Below are positions 21,377 to 33,131 of a stretch of 64,000 nt of DNA, in pieces. The notes under the pieces were generated by a model. It had not been told where the DNA came from and made no database searches. It worked only from the letters and a program-made list of their open reading frames with translations. Each line of letters opens with the position of its first letter. Position 1 is the first letter of the stretch. Source of the stretch: Flammula alnicola (taxonomy: Eukaryota; Basidiomycota; Agaricomycetes; Agaricales; Strophariaceae); the NCBI GenBank assembly GCA_015499995.1, contig JADNRV010000021.1, forward strand, positions 186,001 to 250,000, in the 5' to 3' direction. The position numbers were made by a program, and so were the translations under genes.

Positions 21377-22895
21377 ATGGCGTATTACGCACAGCAGCAG
21401 CAACAGCAACAACAGCAACAACAACAGCAGCAGCAACTGGGGGCAGTTCAACCAGATGTTGTGTCTGGTGATCAGTATCGTTATGCGTTGACCAACTTCG
21501 TGCGTCCCAACGATTATTCTGCTCTTGTACAGTGTGATCGGCACTGAGTACTGAAAGGGACTCATGACAGCGAATAGCCCATGAAAAGGTCGAGCAGCAG
21601 CGGGGACAATTGGAGGAACAGGAGAGGCAGGTGGCACAACTTCGGGCGCGGATCTCACTGCTTGAAGGAGGCGCCAATCCCGCCATCGGGGCGCACAACG
21701 GCAATACAGTCGATGATTTTTCGATTAGGGTGTGTGTTTCTTTTCCGGACGCGGTTCACTTCTTGCAACCTACGCCGGGTAACTTTAACAAAACTGACCA
21801 ACTTGATTCTCACCACTCCTGGCCTCTCTAGAACTCTGCATCTCAACTGGACAAACTTATTAATCGATGGGCAGCAGATGTCATACGTGCTCCTCCGGTT
21901 TCTTTGCAGGACCTGTGTACTGCCATCCTGAACGATGTCGTTAGCGGCTTGGACGTCACTCAGATCGAAATACCAGAGGCAACCCCGATGCAGGTGCAGA
22001 GCTACCTTCGCCATGCAATGGCAGAAACCATCTCTGAAGGAATCATAAACTGCCTGATCGTCACGAACTCGACAGAGGCCAACATCCAGTTAACCCGCAT
22101 TCACGAACATATTTTTGCCCGTAGGCCTTCACGTCTCCTACTGTTCTCCTCAGTCGATCTGACCACAATTTGCACAAAACAGGCGACCCAACAGTGGCAA
22201 GCGTCTGGAGGCGACAGACATTCTCAGCGGCCGTCGAAACCTGCACCCCGGACATGTCGCTCGCCATCCTGCATGAACAAGTCCCCGAACTAATGAGCGT
22301 ACTCAACGGAAAGATTCCAGCATCCGGCGGCGTCTCAATCCTCGAATCGGCCTACGCCTTCTCGCGCATGCTTCACGGATCAGGGTCAACCTCTAGCGAC
22401 GCGTTCTATCGTGCATTCGTTCCGGAGCTAGGAAGCGTGTTGTACCCCCGTCAGATCGAGCTAGTTAAGAGATGTTTGAAGAGCGAGAGAGGAGAAACGG
22501 ACAGGGTGGGCGCGACGATTTTCCCTGGACTGGTCAAGGTCACCCGGGGAGGGACAATGCCTGGCATGGAGGAAAACGTTCAGGTAAGATCTTACTTTGT
22601 TGTGGTTGTATTGATACGAGGCACGATGACTTGTTTTGTTTTCTAGACTGTCGTGCGGCGAGCACAAGTGATCTGCGAATGTGCTATGGGCGGGTCTTCC
22701 GTGTTTTCCATGCCAGCATACGACGGCCAGCAAGGAGGCATGCAGCAAGGAGGCATGCAGCAGGCAGCATTACCATCGCTCATGCCCTCGAACATGTCCC
22801 CGTCCATGCCGCCCGCCGGTGCTATGCCACCTTCCATGCCACCGTCCATGCCAATGATGAACGGCGGAATGCAATACCAACCTGGTTACTTTTGA
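21377..22895 (+). CDS. Uncharacterised poly-Gln protein with coiled coil and Met/Pro-rich tail
   Basis: Exons 21377-21526, 21571-21729, 21832-22120, 22183-22583 and 22647-22895 join in phase and give 415 aa. It starts MAYYA, then a run of about 15 Gln encoded by mixed CAG/CAA. A coiled-coil-like stretch follows (VEQQRGQLEEQERQVAQLRA), then a helical middle with SASQLDKLINRWAADVIRAP, and a low-complexity tail of GGMQQ and PSMPP repeats. I do not recognise the family. The intact frame across five exons and the stretch of ordered sequence (about 105-330) argue that it is real. The poly-Q and MQQ/PSM repeats suggest a condensate-prone or adaptor protein, which is inference only. It converges with MIC60, the stops being 89 bp apart. 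Confidence 0.75.
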
Positions 22896-22984
22896 CAACG
22901 GCTCATTACCTCTTTCACACAAGCTTCGATCTCGAGAAACTGGCCCCGTGTTTTTCATATCTCTAGGGCTTGGATTAATGGCAT

Positions 22985-25131
22985 CTATACGACAAGAAGG
23001 GAAGCTAGTGTGGCCTGTGTCTGTACAACCTATTTGTAATATATTTGCTTGAGTATATATGGTCAGATAGTTGTTTTTTCATGGAAAACTCACCTCTAAT
23101 GCCTGCTGCACCTCCAGTCTTCTACGAGCAGCCTCAAGCCAGTCTTGTAGCAACACTTTCGCGGTCCCTTTGAGTTGGTTGAGTTCGCGAGCAGCGCTAT
23201 CGAGGTTTTTCTCATTCAGATGATATTCGGCTCTGGCGAGGACGCTGAGAACATCATCCCCAGGTACAAGACCTTGGCGTTTGAACCGGACAGTGGAAAG
23301 GGCGCGACTGGCGAGGTAAGAGAGGACACCTGCATTTTCGTCGGGGACCAAGGCGACTTGCGACACTTTGGGGGCCACTTCGTTGACGAACCACGTCGCC
23401 AAATCGGCAAAAGGTTCGACACCGACGTCAGGAACATCAGTTCCCTCCAGCGAGTCGAGAACGACAGAGACAACAGGATCATCTCGCGCTGCTGTGATAT
23501 GTCGCAGTACACGGAGCTCCTCGCGGAAAGGTTTCCGCACAGGCGATGAAATAGCACTGTTGGAAAGAGCGCGAAGGGCTGACCAGAGTGAATGAACGCG
23601 GATGTTTTCGTCAAGATGTTCAGAATTGTCAAGCGCAATTTGTTCAAGGCGTTTCAGGTTGGCTGATAGTTCATCAAGCTTAGCGAGACGGCCGCCACGT
23701 TCCTGCTCGACTCGGACTTTGATTTCACGGATCCATCGTCGTTGGAGTTCGATTCCTTGAGCGATGACTTCTTCCTTTAGCCTGAAACAAGAAAATATGT
23801 GAGATCATAAGTGACGAGGCCTAGATGAATATTTCCTACCGTTCGTTGATGAGCTCAGTTTGGACCTTAAGCTCGTGGTTAAGCTTTTCCCTGTAGGCCT
23901 GAATAAATCTCGACCTTTCCTGCTCAAACAGCTGCTTGTATCCTTCTTCCTGGGAATCCAGTTTATCCTGAGCTTCCATCTCCAACTCCAAAAGTTTGAG
24001 GGTATATTCTCTGGTCTGTTCATCGAGCTTCGATTCCAGCGCGTTCCGTTCCTGCTCCTTGACAGTTTCGATACGTTCAACGAGAGCGGCGAGATCGCCC
24101 TTGGCAGTTTCCAGCACGTCACCTGCTTGCTGAGCAGCCTTGGGGTCGGACTTGAGGAATGCGGCAAGGTTATCGATGGTTCCGGCGAGATGTGAGATGA
24201 TAGGCTCCGAGGCGGTTGAAACAACTGATGCAACTAAGGGAAAGACTACGGGTTCGGGTGTTGCGGGCTTCTCTTCAACCGGCTTGGGTTTGGGAGGTGC
24301 AGGACGAGCGAATCCTGGCGGTGGTTCGAATCCAATGGGCAAAGGACGGTCATAGACATTTTTTGCGTCTTCTGCAGATGAGGCGGCTGGAACAGATTCT
24401 GCGCCGACGACTTCAGGAGTGGAAGGGCTCCGGGGAATATGGTTTCCCGGCAATGGCAGCCTCGGCTCTCTGCACCAATTCGCGATATTCTGATTCGACT
24501 TTGTCACGACAGACTTTGCAGTAACCTCGACCTTGTCCGCTGCCTTCTGCGCATTGTCTTTGACGTCCTTTTCACCTGTTCAACAGTAGGCTCCACCTTA
24601 GTTGTCGTCTGCTTGATGATCTTAAAGTGGCAGCTTTGGTGTCCGAGGCCTTCTGTTCGACTGCAGCCTTGCCCTTCTCCACAGCGTCCGGGGAGGGTGT
24701 TACACCATTTATCATGTCGCTCACAAAACGATATGTGGACAGTGCCGCGCCAGTGCTGGCCTTTATAACGTCGCCAGCGGTAAGGGTGTCCCAGCCTTGA
24801 CTCTCAGCGAACTCAAGCATCGATTGGCCAAGGGGAACCTTGACCGAAAAGAAGTCATAGTATGTCTGGTTGTTGAATGCCACGAATGTGCTGCCGACGT
24901 AGAACGTGCCAGTCAAGGCAGAGGTAGTCCAGATAATCTTTCGTAGAATTTCTTTTTCTTGGGTGCGGGTGTAGGCGCAGCCTCCGTCGTCACGCGCTAA
25001 TGTTCGCGATATGTTAATAAATCAGGTGAAAACAGTAGAAATTATGAGGACCGTACCCGTCTCACGACCTTGACACATTGCCTGCTGGAAGTCGAGGCGA
25101 CCTGCCTCGAAACAGGGAGAGCTCGATACAT
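22985..25131 (-). CDS. MIC60: MICOS subunit Mic60 (mitofilin), with frameshifts in the N-terminal half
   Basis: Exons 25131-25057, 24996-23840, 23781-23094 and 23029-22985 are supported by splice sites. MYRALPVSRQVASTSSRQCV fits a mitochondrial presequence. Then come a membrane segment (TSALTGTFYVGSTFVAF), a Pro-rich linker, a long coiled coil (about 23840-24200) and the C-terminal mitofilin domain (HLDENIRVHSLWSALRAL, DDVLSVLARAEYHLNEKN). The last 15-codon exon ends TLASLLVV. Mic60 shapes crista junctions in the inner mitochondrial membrane. In exon 2 the frame slips several times, each slip consistent with one missing base (near 24944, 24625, 24570 and about three more at 24425-24510), yet net phase is restored. 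The C-terminal two-thirds is clean. I read the slips as sequence errors. Confidence 0.88.
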
Positions 25132-25403
25132 CCACAGCTGCTAGGCTATAGCCTTGACGAGCCGGAGAATTAGAGGCGGGAACAAGATTTTTGAGTTCGT
25201 CGTGGTCGACGTTGAGCGAAATTGGTGTCCGGCTTTGTCCGCTTGTCCGAGTTTAGCGTGCACGTGAGTGAGCGCACGCCGAGTGAAAAGACACGCTCAT
25301 CCTGTCATGTCAAATCAAGTCAAAATAGCTTCTTAGTGCGCACAAATTATTTGATTGGCATTGCTCCAATGGGAAAAAGTACACTTTCTTGTTCTTCATC
25401 TTC
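25132..25403. promoter_or_regulatory. 272-bp bidirectional promoter between MIC60 and ATG22
   Basis: The start codons face away from each other with only 272 bp between them, so both core promoters must lie here. No recognisable TATA box or factor site stands out. Confidence 0.55.
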
Positions 25404-27847
25404 ATGGACCGCGACGTAGAAGAAAAGGCTCAAGCACGTACATCCGCGGAACCAGCCTTCGATGATACGCCTCCTTATAAGTGGACCACCACGCGCCTCG
25501 AGCTCTGGTCCTACTATATCTATTACATCGGGAATAACGGACTATCTGGCTTCAACTTTGGTCCTTCCCAGTTCCAGAACTTGCTCTTTCTTGCTGGATA
25601 TGACCCTACAATAGGTCCTGGGACAGCCTGTGGTAACAACGGCTGCGTTCTCCCTTACCTCGGAAAGATTCGTGACAGTAAGTCCACCGCTATTAAGATC
25701 CTGTAAAATTAACGCCAATTCGTCTTTGTAGTTAATTCAGTTGTCTTGCTCACAAATGGCATTAGCTTCGCCATCCAAGCTGCCTTGTTACTCTTCATTG
25801 GAGCTTGGGCTGACTACGGTCGTTGGAGGTCAGTCTACGCACATCTGTCCTTGTCGAGTGCTTACTTGCTATACTTGAAGGCCAAATATCACCATATTTT
25901 TCACCATCTTGGCAATTGGTGTCTCGTTCGCCTGGCTCGGAGTTGAGCAGCCATCCCAGTGGCGAGCCGGAGTTGCTCTATACATCCTAGGCTGTGGGTT
26001 TGTTTCTTGCCGTCCTCACTAAAAACAAATGACAGAGTCCGATAATACTTAAGTGATCACGTATCAGTGTTCTTTGACGTTTTGGACTGCAGCTTTTCCT
26101 GGACTCGCACACGACCTCCCTGAGACAGAGATATCTCGGAGCGAAGTAGAAAGTGGCTCCAAGTCGTAAGACAATATCGCTTTCATATTCACCCAAAATT
26201 TCTTATCGGTTGCTTTCTCTCAGTATTCAGGAGCATGCAATTTTTCACTCCCTCGCTCGCAATCGGGTATCAAATATCTCTTTCGCAGTGTGTTCGGCTG
26301 GAGAAATTATTATCCTTGCGGTAATGGTCGGCATTCTCAAAGGCTTGCATTCTGAACAAAGCACGGAGAACAACACCAAGGCGTTTAGCGTCTTGATTGC
26401 TTTCTCCGGTGCCGTGTGGTGTAAGAAAATATGAAAACCCGAACCTGACCAATGATAATGATCTATGGCCTTTTCCCCCAGTTATATGCGCATTACCCTG
26501 GTTCTTCTTCGAGAAGCGACGTCCAGGCTTGGACCTCCCACCTGGTACCACTCTCTTAACTATTGGATTCAAACAGGTCTACGTTGCTTTTCGAGAATGT
26601 ATGCGGCTTAAACAAACCTTTTTGTACCTCATCTTCTACTTTTTGATGTAAGCGTCCATGAATCTTCCCCTCCCATTTTTTGGCTGAACAACAGTCATGC
26701 AGGGGTGACGTGTTGAACACCACCGTGTACGGTCTTACCGAAATCCCATTTACCCTAATATACCTCTGAGGAACTGTTTATAGGACGGTGATCGGAACTC
26801 TGCAGAATAGGTGCGCTTCAGGTTTCCTTCGTAAGAAAAGCTTCTGACCATCGGGGTTCTCATATTCTTATCAGTGTGGTGCTTTACTCGACGCTAGATC
26901 TTACGTTGCTGTTGATTGTGGGAATAGTTGCACAAGGTCTCGGTATCTGGTAGGAGTTTTTTCCCTCCTCGCTCATCCGTCAACTTCTAACTACGGAATG
27001 CAGTATTTTCTGGTTTGTGCAGAAACGTTACAAGATATCTACGAAGGCTGTAAGGACTGCCAGTTATCTTTCGTTCTCTAAATCACTAACGTCGATATTT
27101 TTTTCTAGATGCTCTCTTTCAATGTCCTGTGGATCATCGTAAGTTCTGCGAACTGGTTCCCTATCCGATTGCCTTGACGTAGTTTAATAGGTTTTGACGA
27201 TATGGGGATTGATTGGTGTTCATACCGATAAGTTCGGCTTCAAGCACGTATGGGAAATTTGGTATGGGGCCACATCTTATCTGAACGACACAAACAGGGT
27301 TCCTGAGACCACGTTGTAGGCTGTACCAGGTGTTCTACGGCCTAATGGTCTGTCCTTGGTATGCGTACAGCCAAACGATGATAAGTGAAGTCTCTCCGCT
27401 GCCTCAGATGTATGTATAGAGCCACCTTCCCCATATATTTTGACTTGACAGGCTAACCACATGATTCTGTCACTTTAGGTTCCTGTTCTTCGCTCTCTTT
27501 TCCGTGGTATGTTTACGTCCAATTTTCGGATTCGCCGCAATAATTTCTCGGATTAGGTCGGGAAAACATCTGCGTTCATTGGGCCATTAGTATCCAGCGC
27601 AATCATTACGGCCTCAAACAACAATGATAACATGCCGTTCGCCTTCCTTTTCGCCTTGTAAGTGGAGTTGTCATTTTCTTTCCCTTTCGCTGATTAGGGC
27701 TTGGATTGCAGAGGTGTTGTCAGCACTGTCTTCCTCTGGTTGGTGGACGTCGATAAAAGCCGAGCGGAATGTGAAGAGTTCGTGCTTGCTGAAGGGCCTT
27801 CAAGGCAGCCGCATTGGATATGGTGTTCACAGGAGATATATCCGTGA
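25404..27847 (+). CDS. ATG22: Atg22-like vacuolar amino-acid effluxer, sixteen exons
   Basis: Sixteen exons (25404-25677, 25732-25828, 25881-26001, 26068-26165, 26224-26420, 26482-26647, 26703-26726, 26784-26810, 26875-26949, 27004-27049, 27109-27138, 27191-27261, 27320-27409, 27479-27506, 27557-27657, 27712-27847) keep frame throughout and give 526 aa, the usual Atg22 length. Atg22 is a multi-pass MFS-like protein of the vacuole membrane that returns amino acids to the cytosol after autophagy. Blocks seen: WSYYIYYIGNNGLSGFNFGP, LTNGISFAIQAALLLFIGAWADYG, LTFWTAAFPGLAHDLPE, GDVLNTTV and VDVDKSRAEC near the C-terminus. Four exons are under 31 nt. Donors at 26002 (GTTTCT) and the acceptor at 27003 are the least certain. 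Confidence 0.92.
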
Positions 27848-28551
27848 ACCCGAAATGAATATCTTGCCCAGTGGTATATTCGTCACATGTGTGTAAAACG
27901 GCCAGTACCCATATGATGCATCCAAATTTACTGACTGCGCACCCAATCTCTCGGCAAGGTACACACTCCCCAACTCTATTTGGTTATCAGGGCAGTAACT
28001 TAATCGAAATTTGGTAACGAACCACCGCGACGAAGTTCGAGTCTGGAATTGTACTTATAATAATTAATTAGCGCTCAAGGCACGCTGCATATGTCCTTCA
28101 CTATCAGGGTCATGATTTATTTAAACCAACAATAGCTGACGTTATCCGGTGTCTATCCAATCTACTTAGGCTTCGGGCGGCAACCTCCAGGACCAATGAC
28201 GATTCCCACTGGCATGTGTGCGCGCCGGGAGCATCGGTCGAAATGCCACTGGGTGATTCTTTCATCCTCTATTTTGGCCTTCGTACCTGCGGACAATACG
28301 CCATAGAGCGCTCCTCGCACCTGGGTACTTGTCGAACGCCCACATGCTGCGATGTCCCTAAGTACATGCAGTACATGCAGTACATCATGATCATCATTCA
28401 TTCACCCTTGACGGTTCCCTGCAGGATAGCTAAACTTAGGCTCGATATCGAGGAACCTGAGACAAAGGCGAGTCCTTAAAAGCGAGTCGTGAGCCGCCAT
28501 GGGCCTCGCCTCCCAGGCCTTCGTGCTTGTCTACTATAGACGACCTCTTCT
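27848..28551. other. Intergenic interval upstream of the arrestin pair
   Basis: No gene is supported. It includes a short tandem array around 28365-28385 (GTACATGCA, about two copies). Confidence 0.45.
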
Positions 28552-30369
28552 ATGTCCGACGCTACACCGCCCTCGGCGCTGCCACCATTCTACGCTGGAA
28601 GGGATGCAACAGCCCTCGTTGAGACCTCCGCGCCAGCATCCGATTTGCCTGTGTACACGCCCAGCCGTCGACGGTCGGTGATGACTACGGCTAGTCGAAC
28701 CCCGAGACAGGAACAGCTGAAAGAATTTGTTTATGATATCAAGCGTAAAGGAAAGGCTGTCGCTTCTATGACGATTCTGGCAGAGGCATCGTACTCGAAA
28801 CATATACCCACTTTCTTGGAAGGCTTGCCTGTAAAGGGAAGGGTGCAGCTTAACTTGGAGAAGGCCGATGTGATTCAATCGGTAGTCGTTTCTGTGGGTC
28901 ACCTTTCATGTCACCAGTCATGTTTCACCTTGGATTCCTTCGATTGTTCAAGAAGCTGATTTTGCGAGGCATTGTTACAGATACAAGGGAAGATTATCGC
29001 AGGTGCAAACCCGAACCAACACCTCACCTTTGTCGAGGTTTCAAGCACGCTGTGGTCTCAAGATGAGGGACACCCTCGGAACCTTAGCGAAACAAATGCC
29101 GCTCTCTTTCCTACCATCTCAAGTCCCAGTAGTCGGGCCGGCTCGAGCAACACCAGTGCAAGCAGTGCCGGTACGGGCCTTGGACTGGGTAAGTTTAATG
29201 GCAAGCTGCAAGGAGAATACACATGGGATTTTTCTCTTGACATGCCTCGAGAAGTCGCAATACCCCATGGAAGACGGAAGGAGATTGGAATGTTCTCCCC
29301 TCCTCAGACATTCAACGAACGTCATGGGAGTGTGAGCATAAATTATGAGGTTTCTGTTCGGTTTTCAAGAGGCAAATGGCAGACAGACTACATGTATGTC
29401 TCTTGCTTTGACGGCAGCGGCACCCTCCATCATTTGTGAAGCCTCATTTGACAAGTACATTGGCAGAATTCCAGTGCCATTCGGTTACATACCGACAGCG
29501 CGACCACCTCCTTTTTTGGATCTAAGGCGACTTGCGTACCAGGAAGGCGTACCGCTCGTCGGGCCTACTGTCGACCTCGAAGGATGGCACCGCATAGATC
29601 CGGTCATGTTAAATGGGACCATTTTCAATAACCGCGCTGTTAATGTCGGGTGTACTGTGGGTTTTTTATTACTTCATTCCGTGATGTTCTGTTCGTTGAT
29701 TCGGTGTTTTGCTAAAGCTATTTCTGGCCAAGCCAGTTCGTACCACCATTTATTTATTTTCTATGGCTGACAATGCTCTCGTGTAGCTTTCATACACACG
29801 AGGCTCCCTGATTCCATTCTGTCTTCGTCTCGAGAGCCATGATGAACAAGCGCTCGACTTGTTATCAGCACCCAAGGCGATCGTCGTCCGTCTAAGACGT
29901 CGTATTAAATATCATTTCGACTCGGAAAGGACTCCGGGAGCCCATCACCTCAGAGATACCGTCGACCATTCAGATCGCGCGGTTTTATGGCCGTCGACAG
30001 AAGGATCGGAGGACTCTTCCAAACAGCTCCGTTTTTTGAACGGTGAATTGCATCTGACGCCCGACACGAAACCTTCATCCGCTATGGCAAACTTTCGCAT
30101 AGAGGTGCGGGACTTCAGCTTCACCCCTCGGAATTATCCCTTTTCTGGTCTGATCGTCGCTATTACAGTACTTCTTTATCCTCTTCCCTTTTGAGGCTGC
30201 AGGTTTCGAACCGATAGAAATCAAACCTATCATCGAACAGTCTGTCGAGATAGTCACATTCTACGCGCCAGGGCCTCGTCCGAGAAAGTACGCGCCTCCT
30301 GGGTACGAATCAGAGACCCAAGTTCGCACTAACTCCTACACCGTACCTGAGATTATTTCGTTGACCTGA
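28552..30369 (+). CDS. Arrestin-like protein, copy 1, six exons
   Basis: Exons 28552-28893, 28981-29393, 29467-29656, 29718-29735 (18 nt), 29787-30104 and 30169-30369 keep phase and give 493 aa. A Pro-rich head (LPVYTPSRR) is followed by beta-rich arrestin-N-like sequence: SKHIPTFLEGLPVKGRVQLN, then GEYTWDFSLDMP and SPPQTFNERHGSVSINYEV. A second sandwich-like half carries LIPFCLRLES, VVRLRRRIKYHF and VEIVTFYAPGPRPRKYAPPG. In fungi such alpha-arrestins act mainly as adaptors that bring ubiquitin ligases to membrane transporters. No clear PPxY motif is visible, so that partner is not established. It has a full-length paralogue 397 bp downstream in the same orientation. Confidence 0.82.
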
Positions 30370-30765
30370 CTTAGGGAGATGCTCGTATTATAGTTTTTAA
30401 TGATTCTCAGGTCAATTGGTCCTGGTTTTCCGTCTCACATCCCTTCACTTGCGTATGGAAGAGGAATTGTTCGAGTAGTCTTTTTGTAATAGTAATATGT
30501 AGGATATTGCATAGTCTGATTTTATCAACTCCTGTATTTGCATATATATGTACATAGATCCTGCTTTTCCGTTGCATTGTAAAATCCTGGTTTCAAGTCT
30601 CCACCGTGAAGGATACTTGTATGTGAGCGCCTATAATTAGATGTAATTTCCCTGATTGGGAATAAGCCGGAATTGAAGCCGCCCAGTGTTGGAGCCTCGG
30701 AGGATACTTGACATCCTCGCTTAGCAAAAGTTGGAACTTCGGACACTCTTTAGCATTTGACCACC

Positions 30766-32569
30766 ATGTCCAGCGCCGTCGCAGTTACAAATCAGCCGCC
30801 ATCCTACTCGGCCGTCCAACCACCGCCCTTCTTGGATTCGGAGAACGTCCTCGATGACCTCGTCGCCACCGCTCCTGTGCCAGATCTGCCTGCCTACACC
30901 CCAGGTCAAAGAGTAACGACTCCACCGACAAGCAGAGCAGTTACAAGCCAGAACCCGAAGGAATTTTATTACGAGTTGAAGAAAAGAGGGAAAACATTTG
31001 CTATCTTAACGATCATCGCGGAGGGCACGTACTCGAAACATATGCCAACTTTTGTGGAGGGCTCACCAGTGAAGGGGAGGGTACGCCTTATCTTGGATAA
31101 GCCTGATCCCATCCAGTCGGTGGTTGTTACGGTAAGCCAATTTTCGTTCCTGTGTCGTACACTGCGGACGTTGTGCGCGTGATGAAGCTGACCACGCGTC
31201 TACCCGACGCGATCTCACTAGATCCTTGGACAATTCATTACAGGTGCAAACCAGGGTGAACAGTTGACCTTCATCGACATTTCGCACACGCTGTGGTCCC
31301 AGGCTGATGGCGAACCCCGGAATGTCAGCTCCAATGATGCCAGAGATTCCTCTTCCGCTCCTCCTGGGGGCGCTGCCAGCCCTCCAACCAAGTTCAGTGG
31401 CAAACTTCAAGGAGACTACACATGGTCATTTTCAATAGACCTTCCCAAGCAGGTGGTGGTGGCTTTTGGAAGTCGGGACGAGCCTCAAGTTTTCACACCA
31501 CCTCAGACATTTAACGAGAGGCACACACGTGCGAGCATTAGTTATGAAGTGTCCCTCAGGTTGATGCGAAACAAGTTGCGCACAGACCATAGGTATGTCT
31601 TCTTATTTGTAATTCTTGCCGGAGAGATTAATGACACAGATATGATCTCCCACCTTAGAATACCAGCGCAATTTGGATATGTACCCTTAACACGGCCTCC
31701 TCCTTTTCCACCTCTCAGGCGACTTGCCTATCAGGAAGGATCACCGCTACTGGGGCCTACTGTTGATCTCGACGGATGGTACTCACCAGAACCTGTTCGC
31801 ATAAAAGGCAAGATATTCAATACTCGAGCACTGCATGTTGGATGTCAAGTGCGTGCTTCCTTCAGATGGTTCAATTGATTATTGCACAGACTAATTGAGA
31901 TCTCAATCAAGCTTTTCTTGGCTAAACCTGTGAGTACTCTTACCTTCCTTCATGGGTCATAGCTTAGGTCTAATGCACCTGCATTAGCTCTCATACACGA
32001 GAGGCACCGTGATCCCACTTTGCCTGCGTCTCGAAGGTGATGACCAACAAGGCTTAGATTTGTTGTCGTCTCCAAAGGCGATTGTCCTGCGATTAAGGCG
32101 TCGAATTAAATATCATTACAATGCAGAGAAAAAGCTGGAATCTTTCGCATGGAAGGACGCCATTGACCATTCTCAACTCGCCGTTTGGTGGCCTTCGGCA
32201 GAGGGCTCAGAAGATCGTTTTGGACGAGTCAGATATGTGAATGGAGAGCTTCATCTCCGATCCGACATCAAGCCTACTTCAGCAGTGGCATCCTTTCGAA
32301 TCGAAGTAAGATTCGTTCTGTCTATATTGTTTCTTTTTTAATTGACTTTTCTTGCACGGCCACAGTACTCCGTCGTTCTCTTTCCATTTGATGCGGCTGG
32401 GATCGAATTACTAGATTCCGATCCTCTACTGGAGCAGCCAGTAGATATTGTCACTGCCTATGCCCCAGGCCCTCGGTCTCGGATGTTTGCGCCTCCTGGA
32501 TACGAATCGGACATACCGGTGCAGCAGTCTAACATCCTGTCCACATTAACAAACTCCGGTTTTCTATAG
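30766..32569 (+). CDS. Arrestin-like protein, copy 2 (tandem paralogue)
   Basis: Exons 30766-31131, 31222-31592, 31659-31848, 31912-31929 (18 nt), 31988-32305 and 32366-32569 give 488 aa. Exons 3, 4 and 5 have exactly the same lengths as in copy 1 (190, 18 and 318 nt), and the micro-exon encodes LFLAKP in both. Conserved blocks: SKHMPTFVEGSPVKGRVRL, GDYTWSFSIDLP, PPQTFNERHTRASISYEVSL and IVTAYAPGPRSRMFAPPGYE. The main difference is the linker after exon 2 starts: copy 1 has a longer Ser-rich insert. The pair arose by tandem duplication and both frames are open, so both are probably functional. Partners are unknown. Confidence 0.82.
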
Positions 32570-33131
32570 ATTTGTTTTCTCTCTACCTTCTACGAAGACC
32601 GGGAGTTTGTAGAACCGCAGATGTCGTTCGAGGATATAGGTCGCGTTTCATCGCCTTCCCACTAATATGTAATGCAACTACTCTACTGCATGCATGTCCA
32701 CCACCTAGACTTTTCTTTCTCAGATCGCTCTACATATGTACAATAAGATGTGTTATGTATGCATAGCTAGGATAATAATACATTTGAGATAAAACATTCC
32801 TGCTCGTCATGTTCTCGTTGCATAGTCGTAAGATCAAAGAGTCGAATCGCGGACTCTGTGCCAGCACGCCGTCCATACCTGAAGAATATCCTACCCACAG
32901 ACAAATGTGAGGAAGATGTGGGAAAAAATTACAGTTGCGTAACTTGCCTTCTGAGATCCAAAAACCACTACCACAAAACAAGGCACTACCAGGTTATGAG
33001 TTATAGACCAGATGTACCTCATGCCATATCAAAGAGATAAATTTACCTGTAGCCAAGAGAATAGACACATTTGCAGTTTCCTTACCACTCGTGTCAAGGT
33101 ACTGGAAGCACGATATCCTAAAGATCATTTC
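32570..33131. other. Convergent 3' region
   Basis: It lies between arrestin copy 2 (plus) and the membrane protein on the minus strand. Nothing coding was recognised. Confidence 0.45.
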
